Both the position numbers and the translations under genes were made by a program. Source: Balamuthia mandrillaris (Eukaryota > Discosea > Longamoebia > Balamuthiidae). From it: a stretch of 64,000 bases of DNA. Below, piece by piece: positions 11,395 through 25,100 of the stretch (positions are counted from its first letter, which is position 1; each line of letters begins with the position of its first letter). The stretch spans positions 30,689 to 94,688 of the forward strand of contig JAVKOQ010000202.1 of assembly GCA_031835245.1 (NCBI GenBank), read 5' to 3'. The notes under the pieces were generated by a model, which worked only from the letters and a program-made list of their open reading frames with translations, searched no databases and was not told the origin of the DNA.

Positions 11395-14300
11395 TCAACC
11401 AAGAAGGAGTCTATCCAACTCTCCTTTGAGGAACCGGTTCTCGCTCTCCAGTTCTTCCACTTCGGCTTGCAATTCCATCACTTGCTCTGAGAGTTGCTCC
11501 ATGATGCGCTCCTGGTCGGGAGAGAGCAACGGCCCCACTCGTTCTTGCTCTTGTTGAACGTGCGACAATTTCGCTTCTTTGTTGAACGTTCGTATCTCTC
11601 TCGACATTCTTTGACGAGCTTTATACAAACAAACAAACAAAACAGTTAGAAACATAACAAGACTAGAAAAAGACAAAGAAGTGGTTACTTGGTTCTAAAA
11701 GATTGGGTCGGCTTCGATCGACGGTTTTGGCGGCCCGGAGCCACCCTTTGTCGAATGTTTCGAGATGATTCAGGTGAATCGACTTTTGGTCTTCCTCTGT
11801 TTATCACATTAGTCGCTTCTATCAAACAAGCAAACGAGAAAAGAAGAAAGAAGATGACGTAAAACAAACCAGGAAGATTATCTTCAATCTCAGCCAATCG
11901 AGCCAACACATGCTTCCTCATTGGCCTCGCTGTGGGATCGATGCTGCAACAATCCTCCGCCAACCGTAAGAAGCCCGATGGGGTGTCCTCCGGCACTAAA
12001 GGCCACATTCTCCTCATATCCAACGAATAGCCCGCATCGCTGTTCCTGTGAAACTCTCTCTCTGCCTGTTTTCTGGTGATGACCTCGAAGAAGAGGATGC
12101 CGAGACTGAAGATGTCGGCGCGTTGGTCGTGACGCTCTCCTAACATGACTTCAGGGGCTAACCACACGCATTCGTTGTTGATGTTGTTATTTGTGTTGAG
12201 GCGGAGGAAGGATCCGTCCTCTTCGAGGCGACGAGCGAAGGCAAAGTTTATAAGTTTTGTGTGAAGAGTTGGAGTCACCTAAGTTGATTTTGTGTCAGCA
12301 AAAGGAATGAGAGTATTGACGAGGGGAAGAGAGCATAAGAGTCATAGAAGAGTGAAGGCGAACCAGAATGTTGCGAGACTTGATGTCACGATGAAGAATG
12401 TTCTTTGAATGCAGAAAGGCCACAGCTTCGGCCACACTTTTCGCCAGTTCAATTCTCATCCGCCAACTTGCGACAAAGAAGTGAGTCATTCCTTGATACT
12501 GCTTGCATTGAAACAAGAGAAGAAACGAACCTTAGTTTTTTGCTTTCATCAACCAGCAATCGATTGAGATTCGAGTGAAAGGTTGGTTCTGTGACCAGAT
12601 ACAAATCCTTTTGGTTGTATGTGAACCCGAAGCATTGCTGTATCGCTGCATGCCGTATCGCCCTGTTCATATGACGAAGAAATTGATGAATAAATAGTAA
12701 TCACGTTCAAGAAGAGGAAGAAGAAGACTAAGCAGGAGAGAAGAACAATAAGAAGGAGAAACCAAGAAGAACTAGAACAAGAAGAATGATGAATGAATAA
12801 AAAGGAAGAAAAGAAATAAATAAATGAAGGAAGAAGTTCATACGCAAGAGAGGATATCTCTTTTTCCAACGCATCTACTTCCTCATGGAGCTCCTTGTTA
12901 CCAACCGACAACAAAAACTTGACCAAGACAGCGCTTCCGCGATAAATCGCCTCCATGAGGCTTCTCGGCGCGTCTTCCTCCTCTTCGTCATCATCCTCTC
13001 CTCTGATTCTCGTTGTTGCTGCTCTTCTTTTCGCTTCCAAAGAAGAAGAAAACAGAATATCTTCCCAACGAAGTCTCCAAGTTTCGACTGAAATACGTCT
13101 TGAAGTGATTGCTGGCGTTGTTATTGGTGTTGTTGCGACTTGACGAGGAGTTGAAGAAACGCTCGAACCAGAAGAAGGATCTCCACTTCCTCCACTTTGA
13201 TGATGAATAACATTCGTATTGGAGTTATTCAATGAAGATGAAGAGGCCATTTCCAAATCGTTTTCTATCTTTCCTATGAGCTGTTTGTAGCGCCTCAACA
13301 AGAACTTGAGCTGCTCTTTCTTCTCGTGTTGCGTTGGACAAGCTCCGTCCTTCAGTCGATACAGCTGAAACTGTTTATGAATGTCCTCCTCCTGCTTCAG
13401 TATCCGTTCAATAGCCGCTCCATATACATCTCCACCATTGTAGACAGACATTCCTCCGCTTTGTGACAGTGGTTCTGTTGCTGACGAAGAAGAGGGTGAT
13501 GATGCCGTTGTTGTTGATGTTTTGCTTCCTCTGCGACGACCGAGGATTTCGGATCGAGGTGTTCCATCTTTCATGTATTGCTTTTCTTTCTCTTTCTCTT
13601 TCTCCTTTTCTTTCTCTTCGTTGATCACCAATAACCCTCCTGCGCTTTTACAAAGGCGCGTCGCCATTTCGGAGGACATCCAACTCGTGCTGTGAAAGTT
13701 GTCTCCGCTCGAAGCCAAAGCAGTGTTTGCGGAAGAGGAAGCGACTAAAGCGTTGGAATCATTGCAGTCCGCTTCGTTGCTTTCTAAAACTTCGGCGTCT
13801 TCACGTCCACTTCCCTTGCCGGAAGAAGAGAGAACAAGCTTGCCATCTACCATGTTGTTTGTGGCACTTTCTTCGCCTGACGAACCTGTCGCTGTTTCCT
13901 TGCCTGCTTTGGTTGCCCCAAAAATGAGAGAAGAGAAAAAACAAGAGGGAGACAACGAGAACAAGCCGCGAGAGAAGTGCGGGTTGGGGAAACACAAACC
14001 AAGGCGGTATAGCCTAGCAGTTCGTTCGTCATCCGAATGAATGCCACCAGTTTGTATAAGCGTACCAAGTGAAGGAGTGCCCATAAATCGTTTCGGCAAA
14101 GCAGCTGCGATGCTAACATCCAAAGCAGCAACATTCGTTGGTATTGCTTCACTTTCTGTTCTATCTCCTCCAACATCTACACCATCATCTAGGAATGGAG
14201 GTGGAGGAAAGGTTCCTTCGCCATGAAAAGTATTGCTTCTTGGTCGTGTGAAGCCTGCTCCAAAGTCAAAGCGACTTGAAGAAGAAGAAAGGCCTCCCCT

Positions 14301-17300
14301 TTGCGGAAGTAGTCCACCATCTTCCAACTTAGTGTTATTCATTTTTGGAGAGGAAAGAAGAGGAGAGATGGTTCCATTGTTATTGGCGCTCTGTTGTAAC
14401 TGTTCTTTCTGTTTGCTCCGTTCTTTCTCGACCTTCGCCAATTCTTTCCGCCGTTCCTTCTCCCTTTCCTTGTGCAGTCTCCTCATTTCTTCCTCCATCT
14501 TCTTCTGTTGACGACGTATCTCCTCCTGATCCTCTTCCACCTCCTTCAGTAGCTTCTCCATCTCTTTCTTCCTCCTCCTATCCTCTTTCTTAAGTTTCTT
14601 TTTCTTCCTCTTTTTTTCATCCGCCAAGGACTTGTCCTTGCTCCTCCTTCCTCCTCCGCTACTTCCACTTCCATCTCCCATATTTCCTCCGAGCATGCCT
14701 AAGACCCCCACTCCAGCTCCCGATGCTCCATCCTCTTCGAAAGAGAGCACTAGCGATGGAGATGGCAACAACATCTTTGTTTTCTCCTCTCGTTCCGTTA
14801 ACATCTGTTCTGTCGAAGGAGACACTGAGTCAAGAGGTAAAGGAGAGAGCAACAGGTTGTGTTGCAACGAATTCGCTTCGGAAGCCGACATTCCAAAGCT
14901 TTTGCTTCGTGGTCTTCCTCCCCCTCCAACTTGTTGATGATGGCTTGCTCTATGGTTGCTATGAACGAAAAGAGCTTCCAAGTTTGTGTTGGAGGATGAA
15001 GGCGTTGATGTCAAGGATTCGATGGAGCTCTTTCGGAGGCTGCCCATCACTCTCTTTTCTTTCTTTCGAAGTTTGGCCTGTCTCTTCCTCTCCTTTTCCT
15101 TCTGCTTCTGAACTTCTTTGAAGGAACGTGCTTGTGGCGGTTCCGTCGTTCTCAGGAATTGCAAAAAGTTCATGTCTTCCACTTCCTTAAACGTTGTTAT
15201 CTCTTCCGTTGTTCTTCCTTCGACCCGTTGTTCTTCCCTCTTCCTCTCCTTGTCTCGCTTGTTCTCAAACCGGGACTTTATCTGTCTCCATCCTAACAAC
15301 GGCGAACTCGTCTTTTGTTTCTCTTTGTTCTCTCTGTTGCTGCCATTGTTGCTTTCTTGTTGTGGTTCGTCATCATTTGTTGCTGATCGTTTTCTTCCTC
15401 CTTTTTGTTGGTGTTCTCCTCCTTCTCCTTTTCCTTGTTCTTTGCTCATCACATGAGAGGAGATGGAAGACTCGCTTCTGGACCTCGGAGGAAGGAACTC
15501 TGCCTCTCCTCCTCCAACTTGGTAGCTGGCAGAACTTTTGTAAATGGCTGAACTGGTTGAAGAGGAAGCAGTTAGAAGAAAGTCGTGTTCAGCGTTATTG
15601 TCCTCGACCAGCTCTTCGCCCAAAGAACGAGAGCGAGACCGAGGAACAGCGCCGATGGAAGCCCCGTTTCGGAGTTCATAGGAGTTGCTCCGTTTGTGTC
15701 GTGTCGCTCCTTTTCTTCTTCGTTGTGAGGCGGAGGAAGAGGTTTTGCCGCCCGCTTTTCCTCTTCTTTTCCTCCTTCGGCTTTGTTGTTCTTCCCCAGC
15801 TCGTTCCATCACAGTTTGCTCCTTTGCACTGTTCGTGGTTTCGCGTTCCTTTTGCGTTCTCCGTTCGTTGCTCTTTTTCATCACCATTCTCTTTTGGTGT
15901 TTGTTCTTTTTGATGGTGCGAAGCGGAGAGGAAGAAGAAGGTGAAGCATTCCCTCCATCTCTTTCTCTCTTCAAGTTTTGTGATGTCGAGGATGAGTTCG
16001 ATGCCTTCGTTGCAAAAGAAACAGAAGGAGAAGAATGCAGCAAAGCTGAAGAAGCGTGCGAGGATGAAGAAGACGCTCTGCGTGAGTTTTTGGATAGAGT
16101 GGGAGAGGACACGGAAAGAGAGGAATGTGAAGAAGTGGCAGCAACTGAAGAAGCAGAGGCAAGAGCCGAAGAAGATAAAACTGGGGTGGAAGAAGAGAGC
16201 TTTCTAGCTCTATCAGTAGAAATAGGAGTTGGGACATTATGCCAAGTAAACTCTTGATCTGCATCTCTTACCCCTTCGTCTTCTTCTTCACCATCTTCAG
16301 AAAGGTCCTCATCAGAGTCAGACGAATGAGTGCTACTATAAAGGGTCTCTTCGTCTTCGCCATCATCTTCTGCTACCTCGCCTTCTTTATCTATCTCCTC
16401 TCCATAGAGAGGGTTGGTCAGAAGGTCAGAAGGAGGAGCTGGCGGACTACTTGCCGAACGTGTCACTCTCGTTAACACTGGTCCGCCAACATCAAAGCCA
16501 GCAGAAGCAGAAGCAAATGGGGCTGCTCTTCTTCTTACTCCTCCGCCATCAACTTGGTGAAGAGGAGGGAGGAAAGAATGCTTTTGAGCCAGAAACAATG
16601 TCTTTCGGTGATTGATCTCCTCTTTGGAGCGTTGAATCTTTTCTTTGTCCTCTTCGCTCAAGTTCGTCATCGAGTTGGTCATCTCATCCCTCTTCGAGTT
16701 TAGTATAAGTAAGTTGATGTTGAGCGCCATGCTTGCTTGGGGACTTCTCGTTCGAACTTCAGCAATAAAAGAAGTCGCGGGAGGTGATACAAAAGAAGAA
16801 GAAGAGGTAGGTGAGGAGGGACGAATGTTGGGAGGAGAAGGAGCAGAAGCAGGGGAAGAAGTAGACGAAGAAGAGGTATGATGAACGAGATCTCTTCTTC
16901 TGAGTTCGAGACGACCCTCAGACTCTTCTCTCCATCGTCGAAGTTCTGCAATCTCCATCTCTTTTCGTCTGCTTCGGCCTCGTCGTCGTTTATGCTTCTG
17001 CCGCGGTTTTGACTTTGTGGTTCTAGAGGAAGCGCGGGACAGAGGGGACGAAGGAGGCAATACAATGGAGGAAGGAGCGATGGAGAACAGCCGCCTCACC
17101 TCTCCTTCTCCTTCGGTCTCCGTCTCTGTCTCGGTCTCCGTTTCTGTCTCGGTATCAGAGTAATCCTTTATCGCTGTCATTGTTGCCTTCTGCGCAGAAG
17201 TTGAAGAATGATGCTTTCGCTCTGTTTCATCTTCATAATCTTCATCTACGAGAGAATAAGGAGCTGATGATGAGGGTACAGCGATGGAATATCTTCGTTC

Positions 17301-20300
17301 GATGTATAACGGCTGTTCTCTCTCTACGCTCTCGTCCATAGCATTTAATAGATGCTCATTAAGCTTGGCGGAAAGTCTTCTTGCAGCCCTTATTGAAGGT
17401 GGAGAAGGATTTCTATCATTACCTCCTTCTGCTCTCTTTTTCATACCAAGCGAAGATGAGAGGACATCACGATCACGAATACTCGCTTTCAACTCTACAG
17501 AACTGCCAGCGCTCTTTGCTCTTCGACGAGAGTGGTGTTGTGTTACTTTGTCGTTGTAAGGGAAAAACGATAGCTTTCTGCGTTCGTTGATGACTTGTAG
17601 GGAGGAAGTGATGAAGAAGGAGCCATTGGATTGAACGCGAGGCAGGTTGACATCGTCCACGTTCTCCATGATGAGGCGCAGCTCCATTTCTTTGGCATCT
17701 CTCAGAACTCTGTCTTCCAACTCTTTCAACATTCGTTCCTCGTTTTGAAGATGATGAAGGTGATTTGCTTCGTTCTCTATGGGAACAGTTGTTGGTGTTG
17801 TTGCTTTTCTTTGTTCTGCTTCGTCATTCACTTCTTCTTTCTCTTTTTTCTTTTCCACATCTTCCTCCTTCCTCTCAATGGCAGTAGTAGGAGGAAGGGG
17901 AGGAGAAGGTTCTCTCCATATCTCGATCTCTTGACCACCTTCTATAACAACCACTCGTTTGGTGTTGGGGCCATAAGGTTTTATAGGTCTAGGAACAAGC
18001 CCAGAGAGAGTTGTTGGAGAAGAAGAATCGTGTGAACGTTTTGACGAAGAAGGAGAAGAGGAAGATGTGGCATGTTTCCGAACTGGAGTGGAGAGAACGT
18101 GAAAGAAAGAGCCGGAGGAGCCTATTCGAGGTAGTAGTTTGCTGAAGCTGCCTCTTCGTTTGCAAAAGCGAGGTAGCTTTTCTTTCTTCGACTCGTTTCC
18201 ACTCTCTTCCTGTAGCTTGCTTTGGCTATGTGAATTGCCGGAAGAAGAGTTGCTCCAGTCTTGACTTTTACATCTTTCTCGATGAGTAGTTGGTGTGCTT
18301 TGTTCTTCTTGTTCTTGTTCTTCACGTTGTTGTGGTTGATGCCGTTCTTCTTTTTCTTCTTCAATGATGGGAAGAAGTAATGTATTCTGCACTGATAAAG
18401 GCGAGCTTGTTGTTTTCGCTTTGTCTCTCAGCTGATGATTGTCGTCCTTCTCTTCTCGTTCTTTCTCCTTCTCTTTGCTTTCTTCTATCAACATTGTTGG
18501 CGTTTGGTCCTCCACAGCTTCTTCCTTTTTCTTTGGTTTGTCCTTTTTCGCTTTCTTCTTCTTCTTCGTCGCCTTCCTCTTTGTCTTTGCCTTCTTTGGT
18601 GTTGATGCTACTGCAGTAGGAGCGGAAGACGCCTCTTTGGTCGCCTTGGTCAGGTCATGCTTCACCTTCTTCACCTTCTTCTTTCTCTTCAACCGGTGTT
18701 GCATCTTCAGTTTAGAGTAAGCAGGGCTCTCCTCCAGGGCATCATCGCTGTCCGCAGAGTTGAGGATCTGCTCCAGAACGCTGCTGTTGCGACTGAGCCT
18801 TGCAAACTGTCTCGGAGCATCTATTTGCTGTTGCTTGATGGCTCTTTCTTCATCTCCTTCGTCCACTTCAGCTGGTTCTTCTTTGTCTTTCTCCTCCTCC
18901 TCCTCCTCCTCCTCATGTTGTGTTGTGATGGTTGGCTGCCTGGAGCGAGTAATGGTGGACGCCGGGCTCGGTATCTTGTCTCTGTCGCTGCTGCTTCCCG
19001 CTCCCGCTCCTGCTAACGTTCTTCTCGGCGACGGCAAAGGGGAGCCCTTCGTCTTTGTGGCCAACATAGGTGCTCCTCCAGGCAAACTCTTCTCTTCAGC
19101 TCCTTCGCCCTCTACTTCCCTTACTTCCTTCTTGTCAATGAGGTTGAGTGGATGGTGTTGAGGCGAGTCGCTGCCATCGACATGAACAGAGGACCTCCTG
19201 GACCGCGTTGTTACGTCCTTGTAATGCTTTGTGTTGCTCTCTTCCCTCACCAGGGTGGCAGTGGACGCGCTCCGTCGTCGCCCGCTCCGAAGGATCCGCG
19301 AGGCCGTGCTGTGCTCCCTTTCCATCACTTCGCTCTCTTCTTCATGTCTTCCTTCCGGTTCTCCTTCTCTTTCTGAAGCGAGCCTGCCCTCTTCTTTGTC
19401 TTTAACCTCACTTGGGCCAAGAAGAAGGTCTCCTCCCTCGAGAACCGCTTTGTTGAGCAGCTGGCCGGTGCTGCGGCTCCGTGAACGCCTGGTGCGAGTG
19501 GTCGTTTCCTTTGCCCCATTCGTGCTGTTGTTATCGCTGCTCTGGGAGGTCACCAGCTCGTCCGTCTTTCTTCGTCTCCCCGTCGCCTTGGAGGAGCGAG
19601 GCGTGGTCGGCGTGGTTGCTCCTTCGCTGTTGCTCCCTCTTCTCTTTGTCCTCTTGCCATCTTTGTTGTTGCCATGCTGCTGCGAAGAAGGAGGAGCTCT
19701 TGGCGTGGACCCCAACGCGCCGTTGTTGCTTGTGCTGCTTCCTTCTGCTCCTTCGGTCGCTCGTCTTCTCTTGCGTGGAGTCTCCGCTTCTTTCTTGGTG
19801 GTGCTGCTCTTCTTCTGCTTTTGCTTCTTCTTCTTCTTCTTCCTGGGTTTCTCTGTATCGGCGTCCCCTTTGCTTTTGCTTCGCTTTGCGATCTTCTTTG
19901 AAGTTGCCGTGGGCGTTGCTGTTGAGGAAGTACCTTCCTCCTCCTCCTCTGTTGTCCCTTTCTTTTCTTCCTCGTTCGTGTCGTCGTCTGCACCTTCTTT
20001 CCTCCCACCCTTCTTCTTCTTCGTCGTCGTCCTCTTTTGAGCAGCAGTTCGAAACGCCTTCAGCGCTTCCGCGGACTGAGAGAACCGGCGGCTGGAGGAG
20101 GAGGCAAAAGAAGAGGAGGAGGGAGAAGCGGAACAAGACGAGGCGGCCGGCTGTTCTTGTTTGGGATGCTTCCGCCCTTCGGATGACTTTGACAACGAGG
20201 GAGAGGTGGAGGCGGAGGAGGAAGATGGCGACGGAGGCGGGGATGACAAGGAGGAATAGGGTGACGAAGAGGAGGAAGAAGAGGTCCGCCGTTCCTTCCT

Positions 20301-20907
20301 AGTGGAGGGCTCTCTTTCCCGTTCTTTCCCTCTTCCGCCGCTTGGACGACGAGCGGACAAAGGAGCGGAAGAGAGACGGGAGGACTCAGGAGGAGGTGAA
20401 TGTGGAGAAGGAGACGCAGAGGGTGGAAGAGGAGGACCGAGCGGGGTCACGTGTTTGTACAGCTCTTGTTGCAGACGAGTCGAGTTGAGTTCGGAGCGTG
20501 AAAGAGACAGGAAAAGATCGAAAGGCTGGAGGGAAGGACAAAGCAAAGGTTAGCACGCGTCCACCGTAAGCGAGCTTAGAGCCTTCACAAACCTGACAAC
20601 ATGTTTTGGCAGCCTGGAGGACGGAGATGTCGCTAGGATACGACCCTTCTTTGTCCACATGCTTCTGTTCTACTTGGTCGTGGCTGATATGAAGTAGGAT
20701 AAACAGCTCTTCGGCGTCTGACCCTTCCGGTGACGGCCATCGAAGGAAAGCAAAAGGGGCAGCCAGGGTGGTGGACTTCACAGCGGCAAGAAGGTAGTCC
20801 AAAGATGTTCCTTGCTTCAGCAACTGGAGTTGACGGAAACCGTTCTCCTTTCCCTCTCCCAGGAGACACCTGTTCAAAATGATGAAACGAGAATGGTGAA
20901 GACTTGG

Positions 20908-20948
<41 letters not shown>

Positions 20949-21085
20949 TGAGAGAGTGAGCGAGAGAAGGAGAGAGAGGTTTACCAAGTTGCTGTATTGT
21001 GTCGATACCTTCGGATTGACCGGACAGCTTCCTCCACTTCATTCGCAACAACTGCGGTACCCACCGGTGGTGTTTCGTCGGTCAT
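11395..21085 (-). CDS. giant disordered protein with C-terminal TKL-like kinase domain (probable pseudokinase)
   Basis: Nine exons join in phase to about 2,983 residues: 21085-20985, 20869-20593, 20525-14000, 13903-12844, 12662-12531, 12466-12364, 12278-11870, 11818-11689 and 11608-11395. Residues 1-150 form an unrecognised globular-looking region. About 2,200 residues of Ser/Lys/Glu/Arg low complexity follow, with basic clusters that look like nuclear signals, a Thr-Glu repeat (near 17110-17150) and a charged coiled-coil (14400-14620). The kinase-like domain is C-terminal: beta-3 Lys in VLVKF (12918-12920), the catalytic loop HRDIKSRNIL (HRD codons 12385-12393), APE as APEVM, and the subdomain IX motif ADIFSLGILFFEV. 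The DFG triplet reads Asn-Phe-Ala (12240-12248), and no glycine-rich loop is apparent, so ATP/Mg binding is probably impaired. A short coiled coil (QVMELQAEVEELESENRFLK) ends the protein. Intron 13999-13904 is in frame and could be retained. Confidence 0.8.
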
Positions 21086-21166
21086 CTTGTTCCAGTTTCA
21101 GTACCGCTCAGAAAAACTGCGCCCCATCCGAAACAAAAACAATCTACGAGTAGTCCCTTCTTCCCT

Positions 21167-21249
<83 letters not shown>

Positions 21250-22177
21250 CTCCCCTCTCCTCTCGTTTGCTAGTTTCTTTATGGCCGCCCTCCTCAAGCC
21301 AGTACAGTTTGTCCAACAACTCCTTCTCTTCGCTCCAACGGTCGTTTCTGTTTGTTTTTTGCTTGTTTCTTGTTGTCCCCCACTATAAAAAAAGGTCCCC
21401 ATATTACACACAGCACCAACCTGTTATCCGATGAAACGACGCGCTGCCCAGCACAACCAAAATTAGGATAGCCAACATTCCACAAATTCCACTGTCTTGA
21501 TCGTAGTTTAGATCACTTGTGTCGATCATCCAATGAAAATTCATAGAATGAGGTAAGGAAGATCCTTACACGAAAGTTCGCAGAAAGTTCGGATGTCCAC
21601 AGAAATACCTCCGGAAGCTTCCGCCAAAACAAAAACAAAAAAAAAACGTTCTAGAAGCAAAACGAGGCTTTCTGCTACACCAAAAAAACAAAAAGGATCA
21701 CACCTCTTCCGTAGCGAACAAACAGAGAGAGTACGTCCCTGTTCTCCCCCCTTTTTACTTCTTGTTTTTTTTTCTTTGCACCGCTTTGCCGAAAAACATC
21801 TTCAACTTTTCTCTCTCTCTTTGGCAACTCACTCCTTCCTTCCCCCTCTATTTATTTCTCGTTGTTGGAAATAAATAGTCAAATAAAAATAAACGCAAGT
21901 TTGTTTTTTTTTTAATCCTCACAAGGAGCACATCTTCTCTTTTCATCCTTTCCCCTCCCATTGTCTCTCCTCCTCCGCCCTTTTATAAATATAAGCTAAC
22001 CGAAAGATCTTAACAAAAAAGAGGGAAAAAGAGAACAAAGTAGAATTAAGTGAGAAAGCATAAAGTTTTTTTTCAACCAACAGCGAGAACAAAACAAAAA
22101 AAGGAAAGGGCTCTGCAACAGAGAGCGAAATCGATTCTTCTTCTTCATTTGAAAACACAACACACAGCACAGCACAA
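21086..22177. other. intergenic with CT satellite and unresolved small exons
   Basis: 21171-21245 is a pure CT repeat. Two candidate coding pieces flank 21541-21593: a minus-strand frame (21548-21427) with a membrane-like segment (GMLAILILVVLGSASF) ending at a donor-like site, and a plus-strand frame from ATG 21593 that is Lys/Ser-rich and ends at a gtacgt donor at 21730. I could not extend either into a complete gene. AATAAA-like signals occur near 21880, and the promoter of the nucleoporin gene must lie just downstream. Confidence 0.35.
21171..21245 (+). repeat. (CT)n microsatellite
   Basis: About 75 bp of uninterrupted CT dinucleotides outside any confirmed gene; similar CT runs elsewhere in the window are intronic, which hints at an unannotated intron here. 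Confidence 0.9.
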
Positions 22178-25100
22178 ATGTTTGGCAGCACTTCGTTTGG
22201 AGGTGGCGGCGGTGGGGGCGGCGGTTTGTTTGGCGGCGGTGGGGGTGGTACACAACCCGCCTTTGGCTCCGCCTTTAGCACACCCGGCACCACCTCCACC
22301 TCCTCGCCCTTCACCTTTGGAGCTTCCACTGGCAGCGCTTTTGGTACGTCTTCTATGTCTTATCCTCTCTTTTTCTCCTCTCTCCTTTTTCTTCTCTCTT
22401 TCTCTCTCTCTCTCTTCTCTCTCTCTCCCTCTCTTCCTCTCTCCCTTTCTTTGTTTGCTAACATACTGGTTTAACAACAATAGGAGCTCCCCAATCAAGC
22501 CCGTTTGGAGGTACAACAGGAGCAGCAAGCGGCGGAGGATCTTCGATCTTTGGCGCTCCCAGCACTTCCACCACCTCTGGCTTTGGACAAACAGGTGGCG
22601 GCCTCTTTGGCGGCGGTGCCACCGGCGGGACCACCTCCTCTCTCTTTGGGGGAGGTGCCACCAGCACCACACCCGGCACTAGCTCTGGCGGCTTTGCGTT
22701 CTCCGGTTCTACTCCCTCTTTTGGAGGATTTGGAGGAGGCGGAGCCACGACGAGCACTTTTGGAGGAGGCGCGGCCTTTGGAGCGGCGACCAAGGGCACT
22801 GGCACTCCCAAGTTTGAACCTACAACGGTATGTAAACTTTTACTCTTCTGCTTTGGTTTTTATTTCTTTTGCTCACTCTTTTCTCTCTTTCTGTATTTAG
22901 ATGAAAGATCCACAAAATGGTACAATGTACATTCAAAACGTGTCGGCGATGCCAGCCTACCAAACCAAGTCCTTTGAGGAACTTCGCTTTGAGGACTATT
23001 CAATGGGTCGCAAAGGAGGTGGCACGGGCGCCGCTGTCACCACTGGCGGTTCCATCTTTGGCGGCACCACCACTCCCTCCACTACCACTGGCTCTTCTCT
23101 CTTTGGAGGCGGCGGAGGTTTTGGCACCGGCACCACCAGCACCACTGGCTCTTCGCTCTTTGGCGGAGCTCCTTCCACCACAGGTTCTTCTCTCTTTGGT
23201 GGCGGTGGCACAACAACAGCAGGCGCAAGCACATCGCTCTTTGGTGGTGGTGGAACCAGTGGCGGCAGTTCCCTCTTTGGAGCGCTGTCAGCAGGAACTG
23301 CTCCCGCCTTTGGGGGCAGCTCATTGTTTGGTGGAACTCCTTCCACCACTACCACCACTGGGTCTTCTCTCTTTGGAACGCCTTCCACCACTACTACCAC
23401 TGGCTCTTCTCTCTTTGGCGGCGGAGGCGGCACAACAGCAGCTCCTTCCGCTGGCTTTACCTTTGGCGCACCTTCCACTACTCCGTCTACTGGTGGGGGC
23501 TTTGCTTTCGGTGGCACTTCTGGCGGCACCGGTTCGTCTCTCTTTGGAGCTACACCCTCTGCCACTACTACCACTGGATCTTCTCTCTTCGGCGGCGGTG
23601 GAGCGACCACAGGAACTTCCCTATTTGGCGGGGGTGGTACGACTGGCGGCTTTGGCGCCACTGGTGGCACCACCGGTGGCTTGTTTGGAGCGAAGCCCGC
23701 AACAACCACTACAGGCTCTTCTCTCTTTGGCACGCCTTCTACCACTACCACTGGATCATCTCTCTTTGGCGCTGCCCCATCCACAACCACACCCACCACC
23801 GGTGGAACTTCCTTTGGCTCTCTCTTTGGCGCACCGTCCACTACGACATCTGCCACTTCCACTCTTGGCGGCGGCTCTTCCTTGTTTGGTGGAACCACCT
23901 TTGGCGCAACTGGTGGCACCACAGGAGGAACCTCCTCTCTCTTTGGCGGAACCTCTGGCACCACAGGAGGACTACTAGGCGGCGGAGGAAGCTCTCTCTT
24001 TGGCACCCCTTCCTCTCTCAGTGGTGGTACCGGCACTTCTCTCTTTGGCACCCCGGCAGCGACCACCGCAGCGACCGCCACTGTCCCCGCGCCTACCATT
24101 GGCGCAGATCCCTTTGGCCACATTCCATCGCTCTCTCCCGCTCGGGGCACTTCTTCTGCTTCCACTGCTGCTGCCATCAGCTCTCTCCGTTCTCCCTCCA
24201 AGCGAGGCGGAACTCCCTCTGGTGGCAAAGCCATGCCTCACTATAAGCTTACCCCACGCTCCGCCGCCAAGATCAAGCCTAGAGGATATCTCGCTTCCGC
24301 TACAGGTGGCGCTGGAGGAGCAGCTGCCGGCAAAGGGGGATTGTTGGCTCGCACAGCTGGCATCTTTGATGAGCTAGCCGCAGGCGGAGCGGAACGAGCA
24401 GGATTGGGAGTTGGCGTTGCCGCTGGTGCTGAGGGTAAGGCAGTGACAGCGACTCCAGAGATTTTCCAGTCTCGTTTGAAGCTGGTGATAGATTCATCTG
24501 GGGAGATGCCGGAAGTGACCGCCCCTACCTCTCGTGCAGCAGCAAGTGCTCGACAGCAACGCGAACGGGAACAACAACCTTCTTCTCCTTATCAACAAAT
24601 GTATCCTTCTCTTCAAGCTGAGAAAGAAAAGGAGAAAGAGAAGGAAAGCTTATCGGCCGCTACCATTCGGCAAGAGCGTGAACGACGAGATGCAGCTGCT
24701 CCTACTACTCGCCCACAACAACCACCTGCAGTAAACTTGACAACTCCGGGCGGTACTACCACCACCAAAGTTCCTGCAGCCAAACCATCTTCTCCTCAAG
24801 AACAACAACCCCCACAACTCACTCCAAAGAAAGTAACGCCACGGCGAGTGGAACCCGGCAGCGTTCTTCGTGATCCCTTCAAACGTCAACAACAACACCC
24901 AGAGACAACCACCATAGAAGAAGACGAGGTCATGTCCTCTTACGATGAATTCTACAGCCGACACGTCTCGGGCGGCGGAGCGGCAACGGAAAAGGACCTC
25001 AACTTCAACGCCACCGACCGAAATCTGCCCATCCTCACCAAGCCGGACTATTACACGGTGCCCAGCATGGCCGAGCTGCGAAGGATGCACCCCGCCCAGC

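Noticed and set aside
13904-13999. Treating the in-frame 96-nt stretch in the giant gene as coding
   Set aside because: It has GT and AG ends, polypyrimidine content on the coding strand and a Phe/Cys/Ser sequence unlike the surroundings; retention remains possible.
19231-20302. Several long plus-strand frames opposite the giant minus-strand exon
   Set aside because: Antisense shadows of Ser/Lys/Glu runs; no domains, and the sense protein splices into a kinase-like domain.
22996-24234. Long antisense frame opposite the FG repeats
   Set aside because: Mirror of the Gly/Ser/Thr codon pattern; sense strand gives a clear Nup98.
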